DNA of 64,000 bases from Actinomycetaceae bacterium (GTDB lineage Bacteria > Actinomycetota > Actinomycetes > Actinomycetales > Actinomycetaceae), in contig JAUNVG010000005.1 in assembly GCA_030537735.1 (NCBI GenBank), positions 67,555-131,554 of the forward strand, given 5' to 3'. The notes below the pieces were generated by a model. It was given only the letters and a program-made list of their open reading frames with translations. It did not search any database and had not been told where the DNA came from. Each line of letters begins with the position of its first letter. The stretch's first letter is position 1. Shown here one piece after another: positions 42,857 to 53,271 of the stretch. A program made the position numbers and the translations under genes.

Positions 42857-44152
42857 ATGGGAAAGGTGCATCCTTCAATGTCGACTATTGACTCTGGAGT
42901 TCCGCAGGAGCAAGAGGACACTAAAGGCTCTATCAGAGTGTTATGGGTATCCACCCTCGCTTTCACGCTAATGTTCGCCGTTTGGCTAATGTTCGGCGTG
43001 CTGGGGGTGGCGATCAAACAAGAACTTGGCCTGTCAGACACACAACTGGCATGGATCGCCGCCGTAGCCATACTCAACGGCTCAATGTGGCGCCTACCGG
43101 CGGGAATGATCGCAGACCGCATCGGCGGTAGAAAAGTATTCGCCGTCCTGCTTCTGGCTTCCGCGGTGTTTTCCCTTGCGGTGGCCTACGCCCACTCCTA
43201 CGTACAGCTACTAATCTTGGCTTTCTTCGTAGGCATAGCAGGTAACTCCTTCACCGCCGGTATTTCTTGGAACTCCGCCTGGTCAACCCCGCAGCGACAA
43301 GGACTGGCCTTAGGCATTTTCGGCGCCGGTAACCTGGGTGCCTCAGTAACGAAGTTCATCGGACCTGCCATTATTACCGCCACCGTGGGGCAGACCTACT
43401 TCGGAGGTTTGGTAAGCGGAGGATGGCGCCTGGTGCCAGTAATCTACACCGGTTTGCTGATTCTCATGGCGATGCTGGTTTGGTTCGGAACCCCAGCCCA
43501 AGATCGCGCACCCGGGCAAGGACGCACCCTGAAAGAACGTTTAAAGCCCCTGAAACACCTGCAGGTGTGGCGGTTTTCCCTGTACTACGTAGCCGTCTTC
43601 GGAGCCTATGTGGCGCTATCTGCCTGGCTACCTAACTACTACGTATCGCACTTTACCGACTCTGCCGGTCAGCCCGTTTCCCTGCAGACCGCAGCCCTCA
43701 TTACCGCCTCCTTCATTTTCCCGGCCTCGCTGCTACGACCGGTCGGTGGCTGGTTATCAGACCGCTTCGGCGCCCGCCTGTCAATGCGGCTGACTTTCTC
43801 CACCATGCTAGTTACCGCGATACTACTTTCCCTTCCGAGGACGGTGCTGCCGCTGCTTTCAAACCTGATGTTCTTCGCGGTAATCGTCTTTATCCACGGC
43901 TGTGCCATGGGTATCGGTAAAGCCGCAGTGTACAAGCATATTCCCACTTACTATCCGGCGGACGTAGGTGCGGTAGGTGGCCTGGTCGGCATGCTCGGGG
44001 GACTGGGCGGATTCGTGTTGCCTCCGCTATTCGCTGCATTCACGCCCGACTCCTACCCGGGAGGCACCTTCTTGGTGATGGCTGTACTCATCGGGATCTG
44101 CGCGCTGTGGATGGAACTTGCAATCAGAGGTTTGAAGAAAGGACGTGTCTGA
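42857..44152 (+). CDS. narK: Nitrate/nitrite transporter, NarK family, first copy
   Basis: 431 residues, twelve membrane segments, major facilitator. It has the NarK-type signature AGNLGASVTKFIGPA (variant of the AGXGNXG nitrate motif) and WRLPAGMIADRIGGRK between the second and third helices. The N-terminal start is uncertain: ATG at 42857, a GTG, or ATG at 42878 are possible, none with an ideal ribosome site. Followed by a second narK and narGHJI. Many bacteria have NarK1 (nitrate/proton symport) and NarK2 (nitrate/nitrite antiport) types together; this copy looks like the shorter, symporter-like one (inference). Confidence 0.88.
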   Translation: MGKVHPSMSTIDSGVPQEQEDTKGSIRVLWVSTLAFTLMFAVWLMFGVLGVAIKQELGLSDTQLAWIAAVAILNGSMWRLPAGMIADRIGGRKVFAVLLLASAVFSLAVAYAHSYVQLLILAFFVGIAGNSFTAGISWNSAWSTPQRQGLALGIFGAGNLGASVTKFIGPAIITATVGQTYFGGLVSGGWRLVPVIYTGLLILMAMLVWFGTPAQDRAPGQGRTLKERLKPLKHLQVWRFSLYYVAVFGAYVALSAWLPNYYVSHFTDSAGQPVSLQTAALITASFIFPASLLRPVGGWLSDRFGARLSMRLTFSTMLVTAILLSLPRTVLPLLSNLMFFAVIVFIHGCAMGIGKAAVYKHIPTYYPADVGAVGGLVGMLGGLGGFVLPPLFAAFTPDSYPGGTFLVMAVLIGICALWMELAIRGLKKGRV

Positions 44153-44222
44153 CAGTTCCCGCGACCGTGTGCGTCGCTAAAGAACCTATGGAAGCACTTA
44201 CTGACTTGAGCGGACGGAAAGC

Positions 44223-45551
44223 ATGAATACAAAAACGCTAGATACAAGCACCAACCCGATACAGGGATGGGATCCAGAGGACCCGGAAAAGTGGGATTCG
44301 AAGATTGCCTGGAAAACCCTGTGGATCACCACGGTTTCGTTGACGATCGCCTTTTGCACCTGGTACATGGTTTCAGCCATCGCCCCCAGGTTGAACGACA
44401 TTGGTTTCGACCTGTCCGCCGCGCAACTGTACTGGCTAGCTGCAATCCCTGGCTTAGCCGGCGGCTTACTGCGGTTGGCGTACATGTTTTTACCGCCCAT
44501 AATAGGGACCCGCAAAATGGTAGCTATTTCCACGCTACTGATGCTGGTTCCCATGGTGGGGTGGTACTTCGCGATCCAAAACCCAGCCACCCCCTTCTCC
44601 GTACTCTTACTTCTTAGCTTCACCACCGGCATCGGCGGGGGAGTGTTCTCAGGGTATATGCCCTCCACCGGATACTTCTTCCCGAAAGCGAAAGCCGGAA
44701 CTGCGCTGGGAATCCAAGCGGGTATCGGTAACTTCGGTGTCTCCCTGATCCAACTCATCGGGCCGTGGATTATCGGCTTCGGCCTGCTAGGAACCACCTT
44801 CCTCCCCGCCCAAGAAACCTCCTACGGGCCCATCCACCTACATAACATCGCGATCATTATGATCCCCTGGGCGATCGCAACTGCGGTCGTGGCATGGTGG
44901 CAACTCAAGGACGTTCCCATCACCGCGAACTTCGCCGAACAGTTCGACATTTTCTCCAATAAGAACACCTGGATCCTCACCCTGGTGTACTTGATGACGT
45001 TCGGAGCGTTCTCCGGATTCGCCGCACAACTGGCGCTACTAATCAACAACGTCTACGGCAATAACTCAGTTTTCGCCGGACAAGAAGGCCTCCCCGCCGG
45101 GGTGACTTTCGCCTTCCTGGGCCCCCTAATCGGCTCCGCCACCCGCGTCCTAGCCGGCCCCCTGTGCGACCGCTTCGGCGGGGCAATATGGACATTCATA
45201 GCGGGCATAGGAATGACCATCGGCACCGCCGTGGCCACCGTATTCCTGCGCCCCACCAGCCCCTCTGAGTTCTGGCCCTTCCTGTGGGCGATGCTGGCGG
45301 TGTTCTTCTTCGCCGGCATCGGCAACGCGGGAACCTTCAAACAGATGCCGATGATTCTGCCGCCGCGCCAAGCCGGAGGCGTCATCGGTTGGACAGCTGG
45401 CATAGCCGCATTCGGACCCTTCCTGGTGGGGGTCATGCTCACGGCCATGTCGCCGTTCGTGTTCTTCATCGGGTGCACCGTATTTTTCGCCGCGTGCACG
45501 GTTCTAACTTGGATCTACTACGCACGCCCCAACGCCCCCTTCCCTGGATAG
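44223..45551 (+). CDS. narK: Nitrate/nitrite transporter, NarK family, second copy
   Basis: 442 residues, twelve membrane segments. Nitrate signature motif GIQAGIGNFGVSLIQ and a second NAGTFKQMPMI late in the protein are NarK hallmarks. An acidic N-terminal (QGWDPEDPEKWD) precedes the first helix, as in NarK2/NarU-type antiporters. GGAAAG before the ATG. Thirty-two bases before narG, so probably in one transcript; it would bring nitrate in and export nitrite. Confidence 0.9.
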   Translation: MNTKTLDTSTNPIQGWDPEDPEKWDSKIAWKTLWITTVSLTIAFCTWYMVSAIAPRLNDIGFDLSAAQLYWLAAIPGLAGGLLRLAYMFLPPIIGTRKMVAISTLLMLVPMVGWYFAIQNPATPFSVLLLLSFTTGIGGGVFSGYMPSTGYFFPKAKAGTALGIQAGIGNFGVSLIQLIGPWIIGFGLLGTTFLPAQETSYGPIHLHNIAIIMIPWAIATAVVAWWQLKDVPITANFAEQFDIFSNKNTWILTLVYLMTFGAFSGFAAQLALLINNVYGNNSVFAGQEGLPAGVTFAFLGPLIGSATRVLAGPLCDRFGGAIWTFIAGIGMTIGTAVATVFLRPTSPSEFWPFLWAMLAVFFFAGIGNAGTFKQMPMILPPRQAGGVIGWTAGIAAFGPFLVGVMLTAMSPFVFFIGCTVFFAACTVLTWIYYARPNAPFPG

Positions 45552-45583
45552 ACGAGCTGACGAGGTAAAGCAAAGGACAAGAC

Positions 45584-48500
45584 ATGAGCGAGGAAACTTA
45601 TCGCGAGCCTAACGCCGGAATATTCTCCTTCGGTTCTTGGCTACGACGCGCTGAAAGCAGTTCAGATGGTCACGCGATGCTGCAAGAAGGCGGACGCGAC
45701 AGCGAGTCGTTTTACCGGCAAAGATGGTCCTACGACAAGGTGGTGCGATCCACCCACGGGGTGAACTGCACGGGATCGTGCTCGTGGAAGGTCTACGTCA
45801 AAGACGGAGTAATCACCTGGGAGTCACAGCAAACCGACTACCCCACCACCGGGCCGGACATGCCTGAATACGAACCACGCGGCTGCCCGCGAGGAGCAGC
45901 CTTTTCCTGGTACACGTACTCACCTACCCGCATACGCTACCCCTACGTTCGCTCCGTCCTGCTGGATTACTACCGCGAAGCCAAAGCTCGACTGGGAGAC
46001 CCGGTTCTGGCTTGGAAAGACGTGGTTGAGGATCCGCGTAAGAGTGAGGAATATAAAAAAGCCCGGGGCAAAGGCGGAATGGTTCGGGTGGACTGGGCGG
46101 AAGCAAATGAGATTGTTGCCGCCGCCCACGTCTACACCGTCAAACGCTACGGGCCAGACCGCATTGCAGGATTTTCAGTTATCCCCGCCATGTCAATGGT
46201 TTCTTACGGAGCTGGCTCAAGGTTCTACGAACTCATTGGCAGCACCATGTTGTCCTTCTACGACTGGTATGCAGATCTACCACCGGCTTCACCCCAGGTC
46301 TTCGGTGACCAAACGGACGTGCCCGAGTCGGGAGACTGGTTTAACAGTTCCTACCTCATAATGTGGGGGTCCAATATTCCACTCACCCGCACCCCCGATG
46401 CGCACTTCATGACAGAGGCGCGCTACCGCGGGCAAAAAGTGGTGGCGGTTTCACCTGACTACGCCGATAACACCAAGTTCGCCGATGAGTGGTTACGGGT
46501 AGCCCCAGGTACCGACGGCGCATTAGCGCAGGCAATGGGACACGTGATCCTCAGTGAGTTCCACGTGGCGAAGGAAACTCCCTTCTTCCTTGACTACATG
46601 CGAGCTTTTACCGACTCTCCTTTCCTGGTTCAACTGAAAGAAAGCGAGGACGGGTGGATCCCGGGGAAGTTCTTCACCGCAGCCGACCTTCCAGAGGGGA
46701 CTCGCGACGACATACGCGAACGCGAATCAGCCGCCTTCCGCCCCTTGGTGTGGGATGAAAGTGGGACAGTTGAAGACCCGGGAGGCACCCTGGCTGACAG
46801 ATACGGGCCAGAGGGTGAAGGTAAGTGGAACCTGCGAATGGAGGGTGTCGAACCGACACTAACCTGCCTAGATAGCGGCGAAAGCGTTGAAATCTTACTT
46901 CCTCGCTTCGACCTTCCCGGGTCAACAAGAACAAATGGATCCGTGGGAGCAGGAGTGGTGCGTCGCGGAGTGCCCGTGCGGCGCATCGGCGACAAGGTCG
47001 TGACCACCGTTTACGACCTGATGCTCGCGCAATACGCGGTGAAGCGACCAGGTTTGCCCGGGCAGTGGCCTTCTGGATACGAAGATGCGCAAACCCCGGG
47101 AACCCCGGGGTGGCAAGAACAGCACACCGGTGTGCCCGCTAACGCGGCGATAAGGATCGGGCGGGAGTTCGCGCTAAACGCGATCGAATCGAAGGGTCGA
47201 TCGATGATCGTGATGGGCGCTGGAACTAACCACTACTACCATTCGGACCAGATATACCGAACCTTCCTGGCTTTAACTACGATGTGCGCCACGCAAGGCG
47301 TGAACGGCGGCGGTTGGGCACACTACGTGGGGCAGGAAAAAGTCCGGCCGATCACGGGGTGGGCGCAATACGCCTTCGCCCTCGACTGGCAACGTCCCCC
47401 CAGGCAGATGATTTCAGCTGGTTTTTGGTATCTAACCACCGACCAGTGGCGTTACGACCGCTCTAAAGCCCGGGCGTTAGGGTCGCCCTTGGCGGAAGGG
47501 TCACTGCCGGATCACTCGACCGCAGATACGCTAGTGGAGGCAAGTAAACGAGGCTGGATGCCTTCTTACCCGACCTTCTCTAAGTCGCCTTTACTGCTGG
47601 GGCAAGAAGCCCGGGAGGCAGGCGTTGACCCCAAGGACTACGTAGTTGACCAGCTACGTCAAGGAACGCTGAAGTTTGCGTGCGAAGACCCCGACAACCC
47701 GGAGAATTTCCCGCGCATCATAACTTCGTGGCGCACCAACCTCATGGGTTCTTCCGCTAAGGGGGCGGAGTTCTTCACTAAACACATGCTCGGCACCGAT
47801 AATGCGGTGTTCGCGCAAGAATGCGAAGGCGATGAGCGCCCCGCAACGATGGTGTGGAGGGAAGAAGGAGCCCGCGGAAAAGTTGACCTCATGCTCACCT
47901 TAGACTTCCGCAACACTTCCACCACTTTGCATTCCGATGTGGTGCTGCCGGCGGCTACCTGGTATGAAAAGCACGATCTGTCTTCGACCGACATGCACCC
48001 GTTCATCCATTCCTTCAACGCCGCCATTGAACCACCTTGGCAGGCGCGAACGGACTACCAGATTTTCCGGCAGCTGGCTCACAGCTTCTCTGCTATGGCG
48101 GGTAAACACTTAGGGGTACAAACCGACGTGCTGGCTGCACCCCTAAGCCACGACACACCCGATGAGCTAGCGAACCCGCGTGGCGTTGTTTCCGGGATTG
48201 AGGACACCGAACTAATACCGGGTGTGACCATGCCTAAGCTGATCCCGATTGAACGTGACTACACGTTGATCGGGGAAAAGTTCGACACCTTGGGTCCGCT
48301 TACGGATAAAGCTGGAATGGCGACTAAGGGAGTTGCGTTCGACCCCACCATTGAAGTGGACGAGCTGTGCCACATTAACGGCACTGCCACCGGTGGAGTG
48401 GGATCGGGGCGCCCTCTTTTGGATACCGACATAAAAGCCTGTAACGCGATTTTGCGCCTGTCGGGAACCTCGAATGGTCGTTTAGCGACCGAAGGCTTCA

Positions 48501-49303
48501 AACACGTGGAAGCGCGCACCGGGCAACCGATGGCGCACCTGAGTGAGGGAGATGAGGAAAAGCGCCTGTCTTTCAACGATGTCACCGTCCAACCACGCTC
48601 GGTGGTGACTTCCCCGGAGTGGTCTGGATCGGAACACGGAGGGCGACGCTACAGTGCGTTCGTAATCAACATTGAACACCACAAACCGTTCCATACTTTG
48701 ACGGGACGGCAGCACTACTACCTTGACCACGACTGGATGCGAGATATGGGTGAATCTTTACCCATTTATCGTCCGCCCTTGGACCTGCATCATCTTTTCG
48801 GGGAGGAGAAAGTCGGAGCCCAATCGAAATCTGAGCACGGCGTTGCGCAGGTGGCGGTGCGGTATTTGACGCCTCACAATAAATGGGCGATCCACTCCCA
48901 GTACTTCGATAACATCCACATGCTGACTTTGGGCCGAGGCGGTCAAACCGTGTGGATGAGCCCCCAAGACGCCGACAAGATCGGAGTTCGCGACAACGAC
49001 TGGATCGAAGCCTATAACCGCAATGGTGTGGTGGCGGCGCGCGCGATCGTTTCCCATCGCATGCCCGAAGGCACGGTTTTCATGTACCACGCCCAAGAAC
49101 GCACCGTTGCCACTCCGATTGCTGAGCGTTCAGGTAAACGCGGAGGAATCCATAACTCCCTTACCCGAATACTCATAAAGCCCTCACACCTAATAGGTGG
49201 CTACGCACAGCAATCGTATGCCTTTAACTATGTCGGCCCGACCGGCAATCAACGTGATGAAGTTACTCTGATTCGTCGCCGCAGCCAGGAGGTGCAGTAC
49301 TGA
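45584..49303 (+). CDS. narG: Respiratory nitrate reductase alpha subunit
   Basis: 1239 residues, molybdopterin oxidoreductase that reduces nitrate to nitrite with quinol electrons. The FS0 cluster ligands are His58, Cys62, Cys66 and Cys101 in the NarG spacing HX3CX3CX34C. The Mo-ligand region FGDQTDVPESGDWFNSSY and the substrate channel segment WGSNIPLTRTPDAHF are present. No twin-arginine signal, so the active site faces the cytoplasm. Full length compared with E. coli NarG (1247). Its stop overlaps the narH start by one base. Confidence 0.97.
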   Translation: MSEETYREPNAGIFSFGSWLRRAESSSDGHAMLQEGGRDSESFYRQRWSYDKVVRSTHGVNCTGSCSWKVYVKDGVITWESQQTDYPTTGPDMPEYEPRGCPRGAAFSWYTYSPTRIRYPYVRSVLLDYYREAKARLGDPVLAWKDVVEDPRKSEEYKKARGKGGMVRVDWAEANEIVAAAHVYTVKRYGPDRIAGFSVIPAMSMVSYGAGSRFYELIGSTMLSFYDWYADLPPASPQVFGDQTDVPESGDWFNSSYLIMWGSNIPLTRTPDAHFMTEARYRGQKVVAVSPDYADNTKFADEWLRVAPGTDGALAQAMGHVILSEFHVAKETPFFLDYMRAFTDSPFLVQLKESEDGWIPGKFFTAADLPEGTRDDIRERESAAFRPLVWDESGTVEDPGGTLADRYGPEGEGKWNLRMEGVEPTLTCLDSGESVEILLPRFDLPGSTRTNGSVGAGVVRRGVPVRRIGDKVVTTVYDLMLAQYAVKRPGLPGQWPSGYEDAQTPGTPGWQEQHTGVPANAAIRIGREFALNAIESKGRSMIVMGAGTNHYYHSDQIYRTFLALTTMCATQGVNGGGWAHYVGQEKVRPITGWAQYAFALDWQRPPRQMISAGFWYLTTDQWRYDRSKARALGSPLAEGSLPDHSTADTLVEASKRGWMPSYPTFSKSPLLLGQEAREAGVDPKDYVVDQLRQGTLKFACEDPDNPENFPRIITSWRTNLMGSSAKGAEFFTKHMLGTDNAVFAQECEGDERPATMVWREEGARGKVDLMLTLDFRNTSTTLHSDVVLPAATWYEKHDLSSTDMHPFIHSFNAAIEPPWQARTDYQIFRQLAHSFSAMAGKHLGVQTDVLAAPLSHDTPDELANPRGVVSGIEDTELIPGVTMPKLIPIERDYTLIGEKFDTLGPLTDKAGMATKGVAFDPTIEVDELCHINGTATGGVGSGRPLLDTDIKACNAILRLSGTSNGRLATEGFKHVEARTGQPMAHLSEGDEEKRLSFNDVTVQPRSVVTSPEWSGSEHGGRRYSAFVINIEHHKPFHTLTGRQHYYLDHDWMRDMGESLPIYRPPLDLHHLFGEEKVGAQSKSEHGVAQVAVRYLTPHNKWAIHSQYFDNIHMLTLGRGGQTVWMSPQDADKIGVRDNDWIEAYNRNGVVAARAIVSHRMPEGTVFMYHAQERTVATPIAERSGKRGGIHNSLTRILIKPSHLIGGYAQQSYAFNYVGPTGNQRDEVTLIRRRSQEVQY

Positions 49304-50919
49304 TGAAGGTAATGGCTCAGATCGCAATGGTGATGAACCTCGATAAGTGCATCGGTTGCCACACGTGTTCGGTTACCTGTAAGCAAGCATGGACTAACCG
49401 AGACGGCACCGAATACGTTTGGTTCAACAACGTCGAGACCCGACCGGGGGTTGGCTATCCGCGCACGTGGGAAGACCAGGCGAAGTGGGAAGGTGGTTGG
49501 AGCCGCACTAAAGGTGGTGCCTTGAAACCGCGCTCAGGCGGTAGGTTGCGTAAGCTGGCCACCATTTTCTCAAACCCCACAATGCCCGATATTGATGATT
49601 ACTACGAGCCGTGGACCTATGAGTATGACAGGCTCCTGGGCACAGATAAGACCTCCACGGTGCCTACCGCGCGTCCGGTGTCGCAGATAACGGGTAAACC
49701 TATCGATACTATTCGCTGGGGTTCTAACTGGGACGACGACCTGGGGGGTTCTACCGAAACCCTTTCACAAGACCCGATTTTGGAGCAGATGAACCTGGAG
49801 GTGAAAACTTCCATTGAGGAAACCTTCATGTTCTACCTGCCGCGCATCTGCGAGCACTGCTTGAATCCAGCCTGCGTAGCATCGTGCCCTTCGGGTTCCA
49901 TGTACAAACGGGTTGAAGACGGGATTGTGCTGGTAGACCAAGATAAGTGTCGCGGCTGGCGGATGTGTGTTTCCGGATGCCCGTACAAGAAGGTCTACTT
50001 TAACCACGAGTCAGGAAAAGCGGAGAAGTGCACGCTGTGTTATCCGCGCCTGGAAGTGGGACAACCCACCGTGTGTTCGGAAACCTGCGTGGGACGCCTA
50101 CGCTACTTGGGAGTGCTACTTTACGACGCTGACCGGGTAGCTGAAGCTGCCGCGGTGGAAGATCCTGTTGACCTTTATCAGGCGCAGCGTGAAATACTGT
50201 TGGATCCGCACGATCCGCAGGTGGTGCGCGCCGCTATGGACGAGGGCGTGCCCCTGAGTTGGATTGATGCCGCCCAGCAATCCCCCGTGTGGGATTTAAT
50301 CCAGCGATATGAAGTGGCCCTACCCCTGCATCCGGAGTACCGAACCCTTCCAATGGTGTGGTACATTCCCCCGCTTTCACCCGTCGTTGACGCGGTAACC
50401 GCTGCGGGAGCTGACGGGGAGGACCATCAGGTGCTGCTGGCAGCGTTGGCGCATATGCGCATACCGCTGGAATACTTAGCGGGCTTATTTACTGCCGGCG
50501 ATACCCGTCCGGTGGAGAAGTCTTTGCGACGTTTAGCAGCCATGCGTTCACACATGCGTACCGTGAATCTTTCCACCCCGGCCGACCCGGAAATCGCGCA
50601 GGCGGTAGGCATGGAAGGATCGGACCTGGAGCGGATGTATCGCTTACTGGCGATCGCGAAGTACGATGACCGCTACGTCATACCCACAACTTCCCCCGAG
50701 TTACCAAGAGGCATGGCGCAACTGGAAAGTGAAGGACGATCCTTGAGCGCCGCAACTACCCCTATGGGGGTGCCTTTCGTGGGACTGGGTGAAGGGGCTC
50801 CTTCGGCATGCGCTAGCGGATGCGGTGGCGGGCAAGGTTCTAAACCCGGCCGCGTCAATCTTTTAACCTGGGCTTCGAATGATTCGAATCCAGTCAAAGT
50901 GGCAAACCGGAAGGGGTGA
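49303..50919 (+). CDS. narH: Respiratory nitrate reductase beta subunit
   Basis: 538 residues carrying four Fe-S clusters: CIGCHTCSVTC, CEHCLNPACVASCP, CRGWRMCVSGCP (Trp in place of one Cys, the 3Fe-4S site as in E. coli NarH) and CTLCYPRLEVGQPTVCSETC. Passes electrons from NarI to NarG. The last about 40 residues contain an additional Cys cluster-like stretch (SACASGCGGG) not usual in NarH; its meaning is unknown. Confidence 0.97.
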   Translation: MKVMAQIAMVMNLDKCIGCHTCSVTCKQAWTNRDGTEYVWFNNVETRPGVGYPRTWEDQAKWEGGWSRTKGGALKPRSGGRLRKLATIFSNPTMPDIDDYYEPWTYEYDRLLGTDKTSTVPTARPVSQITGKPIDTIRWGSNWDDDLGGSTETLSQDPILEQMNLEVKTSIEETFMFYLPRICEHCLNPACVASCPSGSMYKRVEDGIVLVDQDKCRGWRMCVSGCPYKKVYFNHESGKAEKCTLCYPRLEVGQPTVCSETCVGRLRYLGVLLYDADRVAEAAAVEDPVDLYQAQREILLDPHDPQVVRAAMDEGVPLSWIDAAQQSPVWDLIQRYEVALPLHPEYRTLPMVWYIPPLSPVVDAVTAAGADGEDHQVLLAALAHMRIPLEYLAGLFTAGDTRPVEKSLRRLAAMRSHMRTVNLSTPADPEIAQAVGMEGSDLERMYRLLAIAKYDDRYVIPTTSPELPRGMAQLESEGRSLSAATTPMGVPFVGLGEGAPSACASGCGGGQGSKPGRVNLLTWASNDSNPVKVANRKG

Positions 50920-50925
50920 GTACAG

Positions 50926-51585
50926 ATGCAACGATCTTTCATTAATGCCCCAAGGTTTCCTTTCGAACCCAGGACGCAGACAACTGAAACTCAAAGACGT
51001 TCAGTGTTTATGTGCGTTTCGATATTGCTCGACTACCCGGGCGATGATGCTTTACAGCGGTACGAAGCGGTAGAAGAAGAACTTTCGCATCTACCCCAAC
51101 CCGTGGCCGAACCTATTTCGAAGTTCATTAGCTGGGCGCGGCAGATAGGTTTGCGCAGCTTACGGGAGCATTTCGTGGAAACCTTCGACCAGCGGCGACG
51201 CTGCGCACTGTGGTTGTCCTACTACGCGGTGGGTGACACCAGGCAGCGCGGACACGCTATCTTGTCGTTTTCCCAGGTGATGGCAGACGCTGGGTGGCAA
51301 ATGGATCGAGAAGAACTAGCTGACTATTTGCCGGCCGTATTAGAGTTCGCCGCGCGCGATGAATCAGGCCGAGGCGAAGAACTGCTGGCCTCTCACCGAG
51401 ACGGGCTAGAAGTACTTCGTAGCGCGCTAGTGAGTTACGACAGTGGCTACCAAAATCTATTGACGGCGGTTTGTCGCACCTTGCCGGATGTGGATTTAGA
51501 AGTTATTGAACGCTACCAAAACCTGGTCCGCCAAGGACCAGCGACGGAACTAGTAGGCATGTTTCCTACCCTAAAGGTGCAGTGA
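50926..51585 (+). CDS. narJ: Nitrate reductase assembly chaperone
   Basis: 219 residues, all-helical TorD/NarJ family. Binds immature NarG and helps insert the Mo cofactor. Family features: ILLDYPGDDALQRYEAVEEEL near the start, FVETFDQRRRCALWLSYYAVGDTRQRG (the E-x-FD-x9-L pattern) and LPAVLEFAARD. AAGGGG before the ATG, 6 bases after narH. Confidence 0.93.
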   Translation: MQRSFINAPRFPFEPRTQTTETQRRSVFMCVSILLDYPGDDALQRYEAVEEELSHLPQPVAEPISKFISWARQIGLRSLREHFVETFDQRRRCALWLSYYAVGDTRQRGHAILSFSQVMADAGWQMDREELADYLPAVLEFAARDESGRGEELLASHRDGLEVLRSALVSYDSGYQNLLTAVCRTLPDVDLEVIERYQNLVRQGPATELVGMFPTLKVQ

Positions 51586-51599
51586 AGGGGTTTTTAACT

Positions 51600-52343
51600 A
51601 TGAACGCATTATCGTTGTTCCTCTGGGTGGGGGTACCGTATTTGTCGCTAGCGATCATGGTCGTGGGATTGATATGGCGCTACAAATCCGACCAGTATGG
51701 TTGGACCTCTAAGTCCTCCCAACTGCAAGAAAGCTTCATCCTCCGAGCAGCCTCACCGCTTTTTCACTTCGGAATAATATTCGTCGGCCTGGGACATCTG
51801 ATGGGCCTAGCAGTTCCAGATTCGTGGACCAGTGCAGTCGGGGTCTCCGCCCACGCCTACCACCTGGTGGCAACCATTGGCGGTTCAATCGCCGCCCTAA
51901 TGACGTTAGTGGGAATGTTCGGACTGCTCTACCGCCGCTTCGTCACCAAAGCCGTGCGTTTTGCTAATACCAAACGCGATGTGGTGGCCTGGGTATTTCT
52001 AGCCATCCCAATCTTGCTGGGGACTTGGGCGACCTTGAGGCAGCAAATTTTCGGCGCTAGTGGCGGCTACGATTACCGGCAAACCATTAGCCCCTGGCTC
52101 AGGTCCCTATTCTACTTTCAGCCACAACCAGAGCTGATGCAGGCGGTGCCCATTGAGTTCAAACTGCACATTCTGGCGGCGTTCTTGCTGTTTGCGATCT
52201 GGCCGTTTACCCGTTTAGTGCACGTCTTTTCCGCGCCGGTGCTCTACCCGACCAGGCCTTACATTGTTTATCGTGCGCGCGATCAGCGTACCAAACCAGC
52301 TAACCGCAGGAACATTGGGCGCTCCGGGTCGTGGCCGCAGTAG
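51600..52343 (+). CDS. narI: Respiratory nitrate reductase gamma subunit (cytochrome b)
   Basis: 247 residues, five membrane helices. Oxidises menaquinol and binds two hemes b; candidate His ligands lie in FHFGIIFVGLGHL, AHAYHLV and RLVHVF. The ATG before NALSLFLWV has AAGGGG 9 bases upstream; a GTG 18 bases earlier overlaps the narJ stop and is less likely. Completes the narGHJI set. Confidence 0.94.
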   Translation: MNALSLFLWVGVPYLSLAIMVVGLIWRYKSDQYGWTSKSSQLQESFILRAASPLFHFGIIFVGLGHLMGLAVPDSWTSAVGVSAHAYHLVATIGGSIAALMTLVGMFGLLYRRFVTKAVRFANTKRDVVAWVFLAIPILLGTWATLRQQIFGASGGYDYRQTISPWLRSLFYFQPQPELMQAVPIEFKLHILAAFLLFAIWPFTRLVHVFSAPVLYPTRPYIVYRARDQRTKPANRRNIGRSGSWPQ

Positions 52344-52428
52344 GGCACTGCTGTACCTGCCTGGGCATCGGTCTAAAGTGTGATGGTGGCAATAGAAGAG
52401 GTAAGCATGCTTGAAACGGTCTTAAAAT

Positions 52429-53196
52429 ATGGGTGTGGAGGATAGTAGCGGGGTCGGAGGACATGTGCTTGGAAAGCGTGGCGAGATCGGAACCATGCTG
52501 GGCCGGGTCGCCTCTCTAACCCCAGCACAGAACAGTACCCTGGACGCGCTATCCAAGGCGATTAAACCTTTAACGGTGGCAGAGATCGCTGAAAAGCAAC
52601 AGTTGCACCACAACTCTGTACGCGAAACGATCGACGCATTGATGGAGTTTGGTTTGGTGCAACGCACCCGCCGAGCCCCGAACGGGCGCGGACGGCCAAG
52701 CTGGACCTATGAAGCGGTAGTGCCGGCAAGTATGGACACGGTGAGTAACCAGTTGAAGTACCTTTCTTGGGCTGTCGCCAAGCAATTTGAGTTCTTCGGT
52801 GAAGACGCTCAAGAGCAGGCACGCGCCCTGGGGGCAGAGTGGGCAAAGCAGGTTCTGCAGGGGGCAAGAATCCCCGATCACTCTCACCATGACCATGTTG
52901 CCGAGGCTCACAGGTTGCACGTACACACCCATAAGGTGCGGATTTTCCTGTCCTCACTGGGGTATGCAGCTGTGCCTGATGATGAAGATGAGTGTGCGTT
53001 CCAGCTGTTGAACTGCCCGCTGCTGGCGAAGAGGTATGAACCTGGTGCGGGGGAACAAGAAAAGGTCGCTGGCGCCTTGTATGAAGGACTAATTGACAGG
53101 CTGCTGTTGATAACCAGTGGGGGTCTTGTGTGGGCAAAATATAGTACCGGAACCCGCCCTGGTACCTGCCGGATAGCTCTAAGCTCGCGGGTTTAA
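52429..53196 (+). CDS. Winged-helix regulator next to nar operon, with His-rich insert
   Basis: 255 residues. HTH at about 45-95 (LTVAEIAEKQQLHHNSVRETIDALMEFGLV, then GRGRPSWTYEA wing), the form seen in SufR/ArsR-like metalloregulators. The C-terminal part follows that family's FXLXNCP pattern (CAFQLLNCPLLA), but the next conserved VC...H becomes VAGALYEG, so at least two usual ligand positions are gone. Instead a His-rich run HSHHDHVAEAHRLHVHTHK lies before it. It may sense a metal or redox/NO signal and control nar; no other regulator is in the cluster. Start uncertain: the ATG lacks a ribosome site. Confidence 0.7.
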   Translation: MGVEDSSGVGGHVLGKRGEIGTMLGRVASLTPAQNSTLDALSKAIKPLTVAEIAEKQQLHHNSVRETIDALMEFGLVQRTRRAPNGRGRPSWTYEAVVPASMDTVSNQLKYLSWAVAKQFEFFGEDAQEQARALGAEWAKQVLQGARIPDHSHHDHVAEAHRLHVHTHKVRIFLSSLGYAAVPDDEDECAFQLLNCPLLAKRYEPGAGEQEKVAGALYEGLIDRLLLITSGGLVWAKYSTGTRPGTCRIALSSRV

Positions 53197-53271
53197 GATC
53201 CCACTTTCACCCTTGGCGGGTATTGGGATCGCGTCTTTTAACGTCGCGGTTTTAGCTTCTTAAAATACTGA

